Source: Acanthopleura granulata
Lineage: Eukaryota > Mollusca > Polyplacophora > Chitonida > Chitonidae
Reading direction: 5' to 3'
Assembly: GCA_016165875.1 (NCBI GenBank)
Contig: JABBOT010000014.1
Coordinates: forward strand, 5,136,093-5,200,092
DNA: 64,000 nt
The notes under the pieces were generated by a model. The model was not told the DNA's origin. It made no database searches and was given only the letters and a program-made list of their open reading frames with translations. Below are positions 51,801-61,885 of the stretch, one piece after another. The first letter of the stretch is position 1; each line of letters starts with the position of its first letter. A program made the translations under genes and the position numbers.

Positions 51801-54800
51801 ATGACGTCGTGTCCTGCGACGTTGTAAGCCATTCCAACAGCACCTACACTGATACATGACGTGCCTAAAGCACAAGCGGGTAGGAGAAGCCTTTTTCTAA
51901 GCAGATAGCTCGTATCTGAGATCGGCTCATAAGTGAGTTCAGTTTCACATTCACTTTCACCCAACATTCACTGATTTCCAGTGTGACATACTCCAGTTTT
52001 AACTTTTCATTTTAGATTTTTTTCCCCAACAAAGAAAGATTAATAGAAACACACGTTGAAGCGACCGTATCTATAAACTGTCGAAATAAAGTCATTTTGG
52101 CTACCAGTCAATTCCTTTGTTTCATCCTTCTTTATAGACAAAATGGCGGTTTTATTTGATGCAATTTGGAAAATTACCTATAAAATGGCCGTTGAAGGCT
52201 TCATTTATATCAATTTCGCCTTATTGCGACGTTCTCACTCTTTTGTTTTAAATACGACAAAAATTCCTTTCAACCACAAGGTGACATCATCTCCGTAGTA
52301 AAGTGACAATTTCTTGGTAATAAAGCGGCAATTTATTGGTTAAAGGTTTCAATATCTGCATTGTATGGTGGCAGTTTTTGATAACAACCTGGTTTTTGAC
52401 AGGTGAGTATGGCCGTGGTGTGGATATCCACTTAGAGGGCTTATCTCCCGTAGAGCGTGCCCAGTATGACTACGGCTGGAAGATCAACTCTTTTAACCAG
52501 TTGGCCAGCGACCGGATTTCCGTCCACCGGACATTGCCGGACAATCGCGAGAAGGAGTAAGTGACTCTCAGTTCCAGTGATAGATTTAAACATAGTTCAA
52601 AGAAATACCTGCCCCCTTTCGATTTAGTATTGCAATAATCAGCCAAAACATTATATGAAGAAAGAAAAGGAAAGAAAGAGAGGTTGCTAGTTTAAAAATT
52701 ATTTTGTGTGTGTGTGCAGGTGTGTGTGGAATGTATGGATGAACTATTACTTTATATTCTTGCCATATTTTTTATTGAAGGAATATATTTTGTTTTTGAT
52801 ATTATGATATTATTTAACTCCTCTGCCCTTTTTCCTGAGAAGTTTAGTAGCTGCAAAGCAGAACTTCTTAATTCTTTCTAGGTCCTCATTGCCTCTTTCA
52901 AATAAAGTGTGACTGTATAGTAGTCACTTTCCGGGCATGGAACAATCAGGTCACGCTTACTGGATTTCAGCTCTTTCTAGGTCAGATGCGAATTTAAAAT
53001 CCCGAGGTTTTCAGGTACCTCGAGAAGAGGGGTTATTTTCTATAGGCTCTGCCCGGCGGTCCTATCCCAAAAAACCGAATGAGTGAAATATTCTTCAGTG
53101 CGGCGTTAAATAATGATGAAAATAAAGTAAACATTAAGTCAGGAAAATATCTCAGTTCAGGCCGCCGTCCAATAACAATCGAGTACGCAAAGTGAAATTC
53201 CCAAAGACCAGGTTCACTAAAAATTTATCAACACAGTCTCTTAAAACAGATATATATATATATTTATACAATTTGGGGGCCTCCGTGGCTCAGTCGATAG
53301 CGCGCAATCGCAGCACAGTGACCCGAAGCCTCCCACCAATGCGGTCGCTGTGAGTTCAAGTCCAGCTCATGCTGGCTTCCTCTCCGGCCATAATTGGGAA
53401 GATCTGCCAGCAACCTGCGGATGGTCGTGGGTTTTCCAGGGCTCTGCCTGGTTTCCTCCCACCATAATGCCGTCGTATAAGTGATATATTCTTGAGCACG
53501 GCGTGAAACACCAATAAAATAAATAAATAAATAAAATTTATACAATTGTAACATATCCAAAGGGACATTCCCAAAGACCAAGGCTTTAAAGGTGTAAATA
53601 AATCGCTGTTTCTTCTCTTTGGAGCTTGTTTAGAAGATATCTCAATTTTACCATTTACATCATCTTACAGATGTTCGAATATCGTGTATCCGGAATTACC
53701 GGACACATCTGTGATCATTTGTTTCCATAACGAAGCCATGTCGGTGTTACTGCGCACAGTCCACAGCGTCATCAACAGGTCGCCTGCCAAGCTTCTCACC
53801 GAGGTAATACTGGTGGATGACTTCTCAGACCAAGGTACCAGCGAACACCTGTACTTATACATTGCCTGATCTTTCTATAATAAAGGATAAAAGTTAGAGG
53901 ATCACTTGAGCCTCTCAGATTGTAAGTAATTTTTCGCGCAATATTGTTCTGATAGAAATACGCGTAATAGAAATAAATATAATACCCCTTCTCCCACCAA
54001 CCGCTTAGATTAATTTTCCAGTATTGTTGTCCTTGCCTATTCCTAATTTCATTTTTCCAACATGACGTATTAATAATCGTCTTCATCACATGGCTGAGCG
54101 AGTCAGACGGTTTTCTGGTCATCCCCATGTCTACTAACACCATTACAGGCCTGACCTCTATCTAATTGTTTGGAAGAGAGTGAATCTGGCCAATCTTGTA
54201 CGTGAATACATCTGAGTGAATACATCTGAGCAAATTCCCTTGTAGTGACACAAAAATATGGAATCGAATTCTGTTTATGACTCCTGTAAAATTAGCTCTC
54301 GTGACGCTGATGAGGAATGTATTTAACTTTCCTTTGGTAAATATCTGATTTATTTACATACGGTTGCCATTTAACAAGTAATTAATAAACTATCATCTCC
54401 TACATTACCAGACCACCTAAAGGCTCCCCTGGAGGCATATGTTGCCCGCCTCCCCAAGGTTCGGCTTGTGAGGACGGACAAGAGGGAGGGGCTAGTCCGT
54501 GCGCGGCTTCTGGGGTACTCTGTGGCCAAGGGCACCGTGCTGACCTTCTTGGACTCTCACTGCGAATGTTCTGAAGGTGAGACATGGTGTCCTGATGATG
54601 GCATTAATAGGATGGCTTATAGCTGTTACATAAATAGGACAATGAGGAACCTTGCTTCCCTGCCAAAAGTAATGGCGTCTAATAAATTGCAGCTAACATC
54701 ACTGTAAATTCTGCTTAGCTAAAGTGCTGTCGGCGGAGGGGCGGCGTAAGTTGCCACATTTTAAGCACCTTTAAGAATAAAACCCCGGCGTAAATTGACA

Positions 54801-57800
54801 GAGGTCGTATTTCAACGAATAGATGTGGCCATTTGCAAACCATGCCCTGCGGTCGCTGGTCTTGTTTTACTTTTCATGGCGTAGTTTTGGGCATAATATA
54901 GTCATATGTCTTAAATAATGCTAGAAGTGACGTTAAGTTCGAAACAAAGATTAAGTACAGGAATCAATTGTAAATTATCGTAGAACCATGCAGATGGGTG
55001 TCCATGACTGGGAGAGAAAACAGCTACTGTAGCATAATGACCCTTGAATCTCTCGCTATGTGTTCAAGTCCGACCCACGCAGGCTTCCTCGTAGGTGCGA
55101 AAGTCTCCCAGCAACTGATGGTCAACTTGCTTTAATCTCACCATAATCAAACAAGTGATTAATTCACCAAAACACCAAAAAGCAAATAAATAAATAAATA
55201 AATAAATAAATATTAAGTGTTAGATTGAAACATTTTTTGTTCCCTTCCAGGGTGGCTGGAGCCCCTGCTAGGACCTATTGCGGAAGATTCCCACACTGTC
55301 GTAGCTCCTATCATCGACTCTATTCTCGACAAAAACATGGCCTACAGGAAGAGTGGTCGCTCCGCCGCTCACATCCCGGTTGGCGTATTCGACTGGAACC
55401 TCGTGTTTCACTGGGGTGTACTTTCCGAGAAAGAGAAGAAACTCCGTAAAAACTTTCTCGAACCCGTAAAGTGAGAAACCATCGTTACTTCTGGTGCTAA
55501 CCACCAAGCGAATAGTGCTTGAAAACTCATAAAGGCCTTCCGGCCATGAACAAAGCGGTCCCAAGCAGTCTATTCTGTTGTTCTTCTTCGCGCTACGTCA
55601 CACATTTCGGTGTGTGTATGCTCATAAAACAAAGAAGAAAACAATTTGTTTTTACGGCGATTTGTGCCTTTTGTGTATCCTGTTAGTCTCGCTTGGAGGG
55701 TGAAATCAGAGTGTGACAGTTGATAAATGAGCACTCTTAGTCAATTTACTCAAGTTTTGTACTATCTATTCAAATAATTGCTCAAAGAGTAGCAACTGAT
55801 GCACCCCTTATAGTTAGATGAGGATACGTCATTGATAAAGTCACTTAAATTCGCTTATCACATCATATAAACCTTATGGATTAATCTTTACACCTTCAAA
55901 GATATGATCAATTTAAAACAGATAAAAAGTGCCAAGGGACTTTTTCGGTCGATTGACTAATACTACTCGTGCATGTTCTAATACTAAGTGAATTTATGCG
56001 TCAGTTTTCAACCCTTCGCACTATATCATTTTTAATTAAATGGCTGGCCTTTTATCTTCCAGGACTCCGACAATAGCCGGAGGCCTGTTTTCCATCAACC
56101 GGGAATATTTCACCAATATCGGGACCTACGACGCTGGAATGGACATCTGGGGTGGGGAAAACATCGAAATGTCCTTCAGAGTGAGTTATCTCCCCTCGTT
56201 GATGGAAAGGGATTTATGAGGTACATGAAGTCTTGTCCCAAGAGGCCAACTCTTTCCTAAAACAAAAGCTGTATTACAATGCGAGTAAACCCACAACACA
56301 GCATTCGTTGAATGGTTAATGTAAAATGTTCATTCCTGGAACGCAAAATTTATTTATTTATTTATTTCATTGCTGTTTTACGCCGTACTCAAGAATATTT
56401 CAGCCATACGACGAGTCAGCATTATGATGGGAGGAAACGGGGGTCCGGCGGAAACCCACGACCATCCGCAGGTTTCTGACAGACCTTCTCATGTACGGCC
56501 GGAGAGGAAGTCAGCATGAGCTAAACTTGAACTCACAGCGACCGCATTGGTGGGAGGCTACGAGGTGATTGCGCTGCGTTAAAGCGTTAACCGACTGAAC
56601 CACAGAGGTCCCACGAACACAAAATATCTGGACGTATGAAATGACTTGTTTGTATTGCTTTTTTTGACGTATGTCAGTACCTTAACAGCTGAACCATTGT
56701 TTTTGTTGCTGTAGGTGTGGCTATGTGGTGGACGATTGCTGATCGCTCCTTGCTCGCGTGTCGGCCATATTTTCCGGAAGACTTCTCCATACAATTCACT
56801 TCCGGGACAAAACGTGTTTCAGAAAAATTCAATGCGCGCAGCGGAGGTCTGGCTTGATGATTATAAGCAGTATTACTACGAGAGATTCAACTATAGACTT
56901 GTAAGTTTACACCACACAAGGGTAGACTACCGTCGTTTTCGGGAAATTTGTATATGGGTTAATGTAATTGCTAAGCCATTGCTGTTGTATTAAAAGTTCT
57001 AAAGCATTAATAGTATGGCGACGTTGAAATATCAACAACAGTATATATCAGTTTTGGTGAAAAAGTATTTTATAATTATAGTTACTTTCCTGTAATTCTT
57101 TACCCCCAAAGTCATGCACAAGATAACCAAAGATAATCTTCTCCGGTACCTTTTTATATGTACAATTCCCGGATTAATTTTGAATAGAATGTTGTCTGTC
57201 TTGTTTGGCTGGGAGTTACACATTATGATATGTCACCAGGTGGATTTCGGGGACGTATCAGAAAGGTTGGCTTTGAAGAAGCGTCTCAAATGTCATCCGT
57301 TTGAATGGTATCTTAACAATATCATCCCGGAATTGTATGTGCCACGCGATACAACGGCCGGAGGGGAGGTAATTCCATGTTATTGTGTACACACATGTTA
57401 CACATGATAATAACACAGCACTCTGAGTAATTCCACAATAATGACCTCTAGTAAATTGCATTTAACATCACTGCAAATTTTGTTTACCTAATTCTGCATA
57501 ACCCATGGTTCCAGGGGTTGTATAAACCGTTACATCTTAAACCTTTACACGAACAGTTAGAGTAAAACAATAACCGAGGTAAACAGACAAGAGGCCGGAT
57601 ATGACCGGTAACGTGTGACCATTTTCCAACTATTACACTGTCGTCGTTGATCTGGTTTTACTCTGTGCTGTAGTCTTCTGTATAACTACTAACCGATAGA
57701 GAGAGAAGTGCGAAATCCGACCTATTATCAATTACCTCGCTTATGGTTCCATTCTAACTGTTCATGTAAATGCTTCAAGAGTAGCACCTTATACCTCCCC

Positions 57801-60618
57801 TAGCTTTATGATTTAAGCAGAACTGTGTCAAAAAATGGAGGTATTGATAGAATTTTAGCAGATGTCACCGTCCTGGAATTACTGAAAGGTTATGTTTTGT
57901 TTAAGTAAAGTGTGCATTCCGTCAGATCTGCCTTCGGGTCTGTACAGAGACTTTGCTGATATAGAAGCTCTAGTTTTAAGAATTTCCGATATAATACCAC
58001 AGACATATTGGTTAATTTTACTTGCCACTAACGAGACCTGTTCATTATAATCGAACTGAATATAATAGTGAACAGAATGACAACATTTTGAGACGTGACG
58101 TAGTCATTTTAACGCACAGTACATTCAGTCTGCCAAAATCTACGTGGAATGGTGCATAAAATATACAAAAGTAATAAAAACGGGAATAAGAATCGTCTGA
58201 ATTAAGATATTGTAATAGACAACAACAAAAAAAAAAAACCTACCGATGACTTTGTCCGTGATCTGCCAGGTCAAACGACAGGCAAGTTGCCCTAGCGTGG
58301 CGTAAGGCGCCGACACCATTTTTCACAGGGGCGTCACTCTGTTGTCCTAATAACCTAACTGGAACATTGGTACTTGCAAAGTAGTGTTGAGAGTGAAAAT
58401 TGGAAATTAAGAGTGGTCCTGTATTTTGGTGAAATTCTCAGTTTTTCTTCAATTTGTGTGCTTTCAGATCATCAATGTGAATGCCGGTATATGCTTGGAG
58501 ATTACAAGCAAGACAGTTCACGGGCCGGTGAACACTTACACTTGTCACGGAAGAGGTGGAAATCAGGTGTGAACTTTTAAACTGATCAAGGTCAAAAAAC
58601 AAAACGGAAGTGACGTATACGGCGTATGCATGCGGCGCAACAACAACATAGTACTAATGTTAGCTGGGTTTCTCCCTTAAAATCTTCGCTCAGCTGGACC
58701 ATCGAAGTGTCCTAGACGGTATGATTAAATAGAACACCACCCCTGTTACAATTTTCAGTGCAATGCTATTAATCATGTCGCTTAGCACGTCATCAAATAG
58801 CCTTGATGTCCTAGAAATCAAATAATATAAAATAGATTTTATATAAATAGATAAAAAAAAGTAGAATTTGGTGGTCACCAAGTACACAAGACTACATGAT
58901 GGAGAATAAAACAAGATCAGAGACGACAGTGTGATAGAGTTCACAAACGATTAACGCCAAAATCAACAAAATTGTTTGTGTACGGGAGAAGATTACACAT
59001 TTCCTTATCCAAATTAATCTTCCAAAATCAGAAGGCCTGCGAAATGGTTTGCTTTATGGAAAACTCAATGAAATCATTCTCTTTCAGTTCTGGTTGTTGA
59101 CAATCGGTCATCAAATTCGCCGAGACGATCATTGCATGAGAGGGAACGGCAAGGCAGTGGATGTAGAGCCGTGCGCTAACAACAACACGGCGCAACACTG
59201 GTTGTATCGAGAGGTAATTATCTCCCTTTCCTGTTAACGGTAGCACTGGCTGGAATCATACATATGTTAAAAGCCGAGGTAAGCTTAGCTGTGCCTGTAT
59301 ATAGATTAGAATTTTGTAATATGAAACATTTTTCATTAATAGTCATATGACAAATGAGATGAGGTTTGTAAATACCTAGCATGGTGTAAACAAAAGTTTA
59401 TAACTGCTGGACTGTATCTCATTACTCTACGGTGAATACAGGATAGCATTCTGTAGAAAGATTCTATTGTCTCCCCTTATTGGAGCCTCACAAGCATCAC
59501 AAGAAACCATCCACTTTCGTTTTCTCTCGATCTGATGGACTGCTGCAAGATCCAGAAAGGTCTAAAGCAGAAAGACGCTGAGCGTAAAATTATGTAAATT
59601 TTGTCAAATTTGGACAGAGTTCTTTAAAAGTCATTCTAGCATCCCTGACTGATTTACAATGGACTTCTATGTATGGGCTAGTAACTCCCTGGCGAACAGG
59701 TACGTCCCACCATATGTGGAGATTTTAATTAATAATTTCCTAACCACTGATTGGCTAACAAGATGAGTTTTGAACCAACTTAAATAGGATATACGCCGTC
59801 TACATTGGGTTGTGAAAGTCAGTAACAATGTATCATGTAAAAACACCTTGCCCGATCAGAAGTTTTTTGCTAAGAATTCGTCGCCATTGAACGTGAGTCG
59901 TTACTAGCGCTCATGCATTCTCTTGCACGATAGCTGTAGAGCTTGTGTGTTATTGGACCCTGACTCAGATTGAAGCCAGAGGGTTAATGTGTTTGAGCGC
60001 AATGGACTCAGACTGAAATCATTGAATTCATTTTAAGGGCATTGGACCCAAAATCTGATTGAAGCCATATAACCTAAGTGTTTAAGTGCACTGGACTAAA
60101 ACTCCGAGGCCATTGACTTTATGCGCTTAAGTTTTATGTCTTTAAGTACCATGAACTAAAGATGAAGCCTTTAAATTTATGTCTTTACGTGCAGTGAACT
60201 TAGAATAAAGCCAATGAACTATGTCTTTAAGTGCAACGGACTGAAGCCATTGACCTTATGTGTTTAAACGCAATGCACACAGACTCAGAATCAGTCATCG
60301 ACTTTGAATAGCCAGTAGGGAACCCTGTGTATGGTTAAATATAGAACGGCTCATCACTATAATTGAATCCAACAGCCTTCTGCATTAGACATAAAACCCT
60401 AACACTTACCAAATCCACAGGCATTTTTAAGCTTTCATTTGTTTCCTTCACAGGACGACACGCTGTTCCACATCCAGTCAGAGACGTGCATGGATTTGGA
60501 GGACCGGAAACCCGTGCTGGCCAAATGTTCCGGGAGCCGTAGTCAGAAGTGGATGTGGAAGAGGCGGAAACAGCCAACACACGGCGTTAATGAGCTGTCC
60601 TTTCAACAAGCTTCTTAA
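48891..60618 (+). CDS. GALNT: Polypeptide N-acetylgalactosaminyltransferase, 11 coding exons
   Basis: The enzyme starts mucin-type O-glycosylation by moving GalNAc from UDP-GalNAc to Ser/Thr in the Golgi. Coding exons: 48964-49459, 52403-52556, 53671-53834, 54412-54576, 55251-55470, 56063-56180, 56715-56900, 57240-57368, 58468-58566, 59088-59213 and 60454-60618. All junctions have AG/GT with matching phases, giving 673 residues. Architecture: short cytoplasmic tail, membrane anchor (about residues 12-32), long polar stem (to about 170), GT-A domain with [19 protein letters not shown] and the D-S-H metal motif (319-321), the Gal/GalNAc-T motif [10 protein letters not shown] (424-433), the metal-ligand histidine in CSRVGHIFR (457), and a ricin-type lectin domain from about 545 with QFW, QHW and QKW repeats. 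All key residues are present. The isoform cannot be named. Exon 1 begins at an acceptor at 48890, so at least one noncoding exon lies upstream. Confidence 0.93.
48964..49459 (+). CDS. GALNT: GALNT coding exon 1: signal anchor and stem
   Basis: The ATG at 48964 has a good context (TTTCACCATGA) and is the first in the exon that starts after TGTGTTTCAG (48890). Residues 12-32 form the membrane anchor ([20 protein letters not shown]), followed by a charged stem. Donor GCAG/GTACGT; phase 1. Confidence 0.85.
50203..50322 (+). repeat. SINE 3' fragment in GALNT intron 1
   Basis: It contains CGCCAGCAACCTACGGATGG and GTCGTATAAGTGAAATATTC and ends GGCGTAAGACCCCAATCAG; head and A-rich tail are missing. 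Confidence 0.75.
52403..52556 (+). CDS. GALNT: GALNT coding exon 2: entry to the catalytic domain
   Basis: Acceptor TTTTGACAG, donor GA/GTAAGT. Encodes [20 protein letters not shown] and [20 protein letters not shown], then LPDNREKE; the G-W-x-x-N-x-F-N-x-x-x-S-D-x-I-x-x-x-R pattern is typical for the family. Confidence 0.9.
53040..53112 (+). repeat. SINE fragment in GALNT intron 2
   Basis: It keeps GGCTCTGCCCGGCGGTCCTA and GAGTGAAATATTCTTCAGTG and ends near GCGTTAAATAATG. It lies 160 bp before the full-length copy. Confidence 0.6.
53275..53535 (+). repeat. Full-length SINE with perfect 12-bp target-site duplication
   Basis: The head is GGGGGCCTCCGTGGCTCAGT (A box), the B box is TGTGAGTTCAAGTCC, the core is CAGCAACCTGCGGATGGTCG, the 3' block TATATTCTTGAGCACGGCG, and the tail (AAAT)n. 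ATTTATACAATT flanks it on both sides (53262-53273 and 53536-53547). It is probably the youngest copy in the window. It lies in GALNT intron 2, 136 bp before exon 3. Confidence 0.93.
53671..53834 (+). CDS. GALNT: GALNT coding exon 3: UDP-GalNAc-binding strand
   Basis: Acceptor CTTACAG, donor CAAG/GTACCA. Encodes [29 protein letters not shown] and [13 protein letters not shown], the nucleotide-sugar-binding start of the GT-A fold. Confidence 0.93.
54412..54576 (+). CDS. GALNT: GALNT coding exon 4: D-x-H catalytic motif
   Basis: Acceptor ATTACCAG, donor GAAG/GTGAGA. Encodes [20 protein letters not shown] and [15 protein letters not shown], with the metal-binding D-S-H. Confidence 0.93.
54730..54905 (+). 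repeat. Foldback-type repeat (family 2) in GALNT intron 4
   Basis: GTAAGTTGCCACATTTTAAG, GAATAAAACCCCGGCGTAAA, GACAGAGGTCGTATTTCAAC and GCATAATATAG words follow the family order. Confidence 0.6.
55025..55213 (+). repeat. Decayed SINE in GALNT intron 4
   Basis: AGCATAATGACCC, GTGTTCAAGTCCGACCC, CCCAGCAACTGATGGTC and a long (AAAT)n tail are left; the middle is shortened. It ends just before exon 5. Confidence 0.65.
55251..55470 (+). CDS. GALNT: GALNT coding exon 5
   Basis: Acceptor CCTTCCAG, donor AA/GTGAGA. Encodes [20 protein letters not shown], ending in the FDWNLVFHW motif and a basic region ([14 protein letters not shown]). Confidence 0.92.
56063..56180 (+). CDS. GALNT: GALNT coding exon 6: Gal/GalNAc-T motif
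   Basis: Acceptor TCTTCCAG, donor AGA/GTGAGT. Encodes [20 protein letters not shown] and [17 protein letters not shown], the second signature block of the family. Confidence 0.93.
56350..56614 (-). repeat. SINE, full length, minus strand, in GALNT intron 6
   Basis: It reads from (TTTA)n through TGTTTTACGCCGTACTCAAG and CGACCATCCGCAGG to the head. GAACGCAAAAT (56339-56349) and GAACACAAAAT (56615-56625) form a target-site duplication with one mismatch. Confidence 0.88.
56715..56900 (+). CDS. GALNT: GALNT coding exon 7: metal-ligand histidine
   Basis: Acceptor TTGCTGTAG, donor CTT/GTAAGT. Encodes [20 protein letters not shown] and [18 protein letters not shown]457 completes the metal site. Confidence 0.93.
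57240..57368 (+). CDS. GALNT: GALNT coding exon 8: end of the catalytic domain
   Basis: Acceptor TGTCACCAG, donor GAG/GTAATT. Encodes [20 protein letters not shown] and [12 protein letters not shown], the conserved end of the GT-A domain and the linker to the lectin domain. Confidence 0.93.
57506..57808. mobile_element. Foldback element with long imperfect inverted arms (family 2)
   Basis: The left arm holds CAGGGGTTGTATAAACC, TTACACGAACAGTTAGAGT, ACCGAGGTAAACAGACAAGA and GGCCGGATATG. The right arm on the other strand reads CTAGGGGAGGTATAAGG, TTACATGAACAGTTAGAAT, AGCGAGGTAATTGATAATA and GGTCGGATTTC. Arms of about 105 bp flank a spacer of about 90 bp that contains the GTCGTCGTTGATCTGG block. 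Other copies in the window have one arm plus spacer. No coding capacity. Located in GALNT intron 8. Confidence 0.7.
58468..58566 (+). CDS. GALNT: GALNT coding exon 9: lectin domain, alpha repeat
   Basis: Acceptor GCTTTCAG, donor CAG/GTGTGA. Encodes [20 protein letters not shown] and the CHGRGGNQ end of the first QxW repeat. Confidence 0.85.
59088..59213 (+). CDS. GALNT: GALNT coding exon 10: lectin domain, beta repeat
   Basis: Acceptor CTTTCAG, donor GAG/GTAATT. Encodes [20 protein letters not shown] and [15 protein letters not shown], with the second QxW motif (Q-H-W). Confidence 0.87.
59955..60310 (+). repeat. Decayed tandem repeat of about 45 bp in the last GALNT intron
   Basis: Words such as TTGAAGCCA, TTATGTG or TTATGTCTTTAAG, and GTGCAATGGACT recur six to eight times with slight length variation. 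This is an old minisatellite just upstream of the last exon. Confidence 0.65.
60454..60618 (+). CDS. GALNT: GALNT coding exon 11: lectin gamma repeat and C-terminus
   Basis: Acceptor CTTCACAG. Encodes [20 protein letters not shown] and [14 protein letters not shown] (third QxW), then a tail [10 protein letters not shown] and TAA at 60616-60618. The last ten residues are encoded by the first unit of the tandem repeat at 60586-60905. Possible poly(A) hexamers are at 61459 (ATTAAA) and 62352 (AATAAA). Confidence 0.87.
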   Translation, partial: DDTLFHIQSETCMDLEDRKPVLAKCSGSRSQKWMWKRRKQPTHGVNELSFQQAS

Positions 60619-60905
60619 ACGAACTGTTGCTTGCACTGAAGTCCAGGGACAAGGAGGGCGTTATGGAGTTGCCCCTTCAACAAGCTTGTTACACGAAGTG
60701 TTCAAATGGCGTGCGCTAAAGTCCAAAGGATAAGAGAGGACGTTAAGCAGTTGTCCTTTCAACAAACTTTTTAGGTAAACATTTCAGATGGCGTGCGTTA
60801 AAGTCCAAAGGATAAGAGATTTCGATAGGGAGTTGTCACTTCAACAAGCTTCTTGGGCGAAGTCTTCGAATGGCTTTGGATGAAGTCCAAAGGAAAAGTT
60901 CCAAA
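60586..60905 (+). repeat. Four-copy tandem repeat of about 82 bp spanning the GALNT stop codon
   Basis: Units begin at 60586, 60660, 60742 and 60824 (GTTAATGAGCTGTCCTTTCA; GTTATGGAGTTGCCCCTTCA; GTTAAGCAGTTGTCCTTTCA; GATAGGGAGTTGTCACTTCA). Each continues with an AACAAGCTT-like block and an AAGTCCAAAGGA-like block. The stop codon lies in unit 1. Confidence 0.85.
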
Positions 60906-61754
60906 GGCTCTCAAATAGATATGGCCTTTGCTCTAAGCCAACCTTAGCACGAGAATCTTTTTGCTGGAGGCAAATACCTGTTGTAAGGACTGATTGTGAA
61001 GCATGGGATGCTTGTTTTGTTGGCGTCCATCAACCACGCAGTCTTCTCAGATGAAACTTGCGATTGCCGTTGTGTAAACGAAACGGGATCAAACGATGTG
61101 TTCACCGATTGAATTTTGAATTCACCGTTGACAGGACGGACCAGAGGGTCTGTATATATGAACTTGTGACAAACCGTACTTTATTCTTTAATGCTCAACA
61201 ATGAGAAGTAAACACTGAACGCATGCGTTTGTTCAACATGATACGCTATCACGGTTGCCGTCTGCAATATGACGCCACCACGAGGCAACTCTACACGTAC
61301 AGCGGCATCAGAAACCTCTCTCCAAATGGAAAAGACAGTGTAGAAAGTAAGAGCAAGCCAGCAGACAGTTCTTGATGTTTTGCATTATATTTATTCTCAT
61401 GATGATAAGTCATTCTGTCCAAAAACCGTATTGGCAACGACAAAGGATGGAAACTTGTATTAAAGTGACAAAGGCTTCTCCCCTCTCGACAAGACCATCC
61501 TTAAGTCAATATATAAGATGAATATATTTTGGTTAATGTTATGTACACGTTCTGGGCTAAAATTCAAGAAGTATGATTTGGAATGGTGTCCTGATGGTGC
61601 AGTGTTTAGTTTTTTTTTATATATTTCCATAAATTCAGAGTACTCATCGATATTTTATTCAGTGTTTTAAACGATCGCTAGCGTTGGATGACTCTAGGAT
61701 TTGTCCGACCGGTGAATCGGGTAAAAAAGGTACACATGAGAGTTTAAACGAGGG

Positions 61755-61885
61755 CATCACTATTGCTGTGTGAAGGTTAGAAATTGATGGTCAATCGTTA
61801 CTGGTGAAATTCGGCTTCCTGTCAGTTTACCCCAGTTAGGGTTTTATTTTTTAATGGTCTTTTTAGCAACTCATATAACCACTAG
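61755..61885 (-). repeat. Foldback-type repeat (family 2), minus copy
   Basis: GATGGTCAATCGTTACTGGT, GAAATTCGGCTTCCTGTCAG and TTACCCCAGTTAGGGTTTTA follow the reversed family order. Confidence 0.55.

Noticed and set aside
51725..51967. 80-codon minus-strand frame in GALNT intron 1
   Set aside because: No recognisable domain and no splice signals; likely chance.
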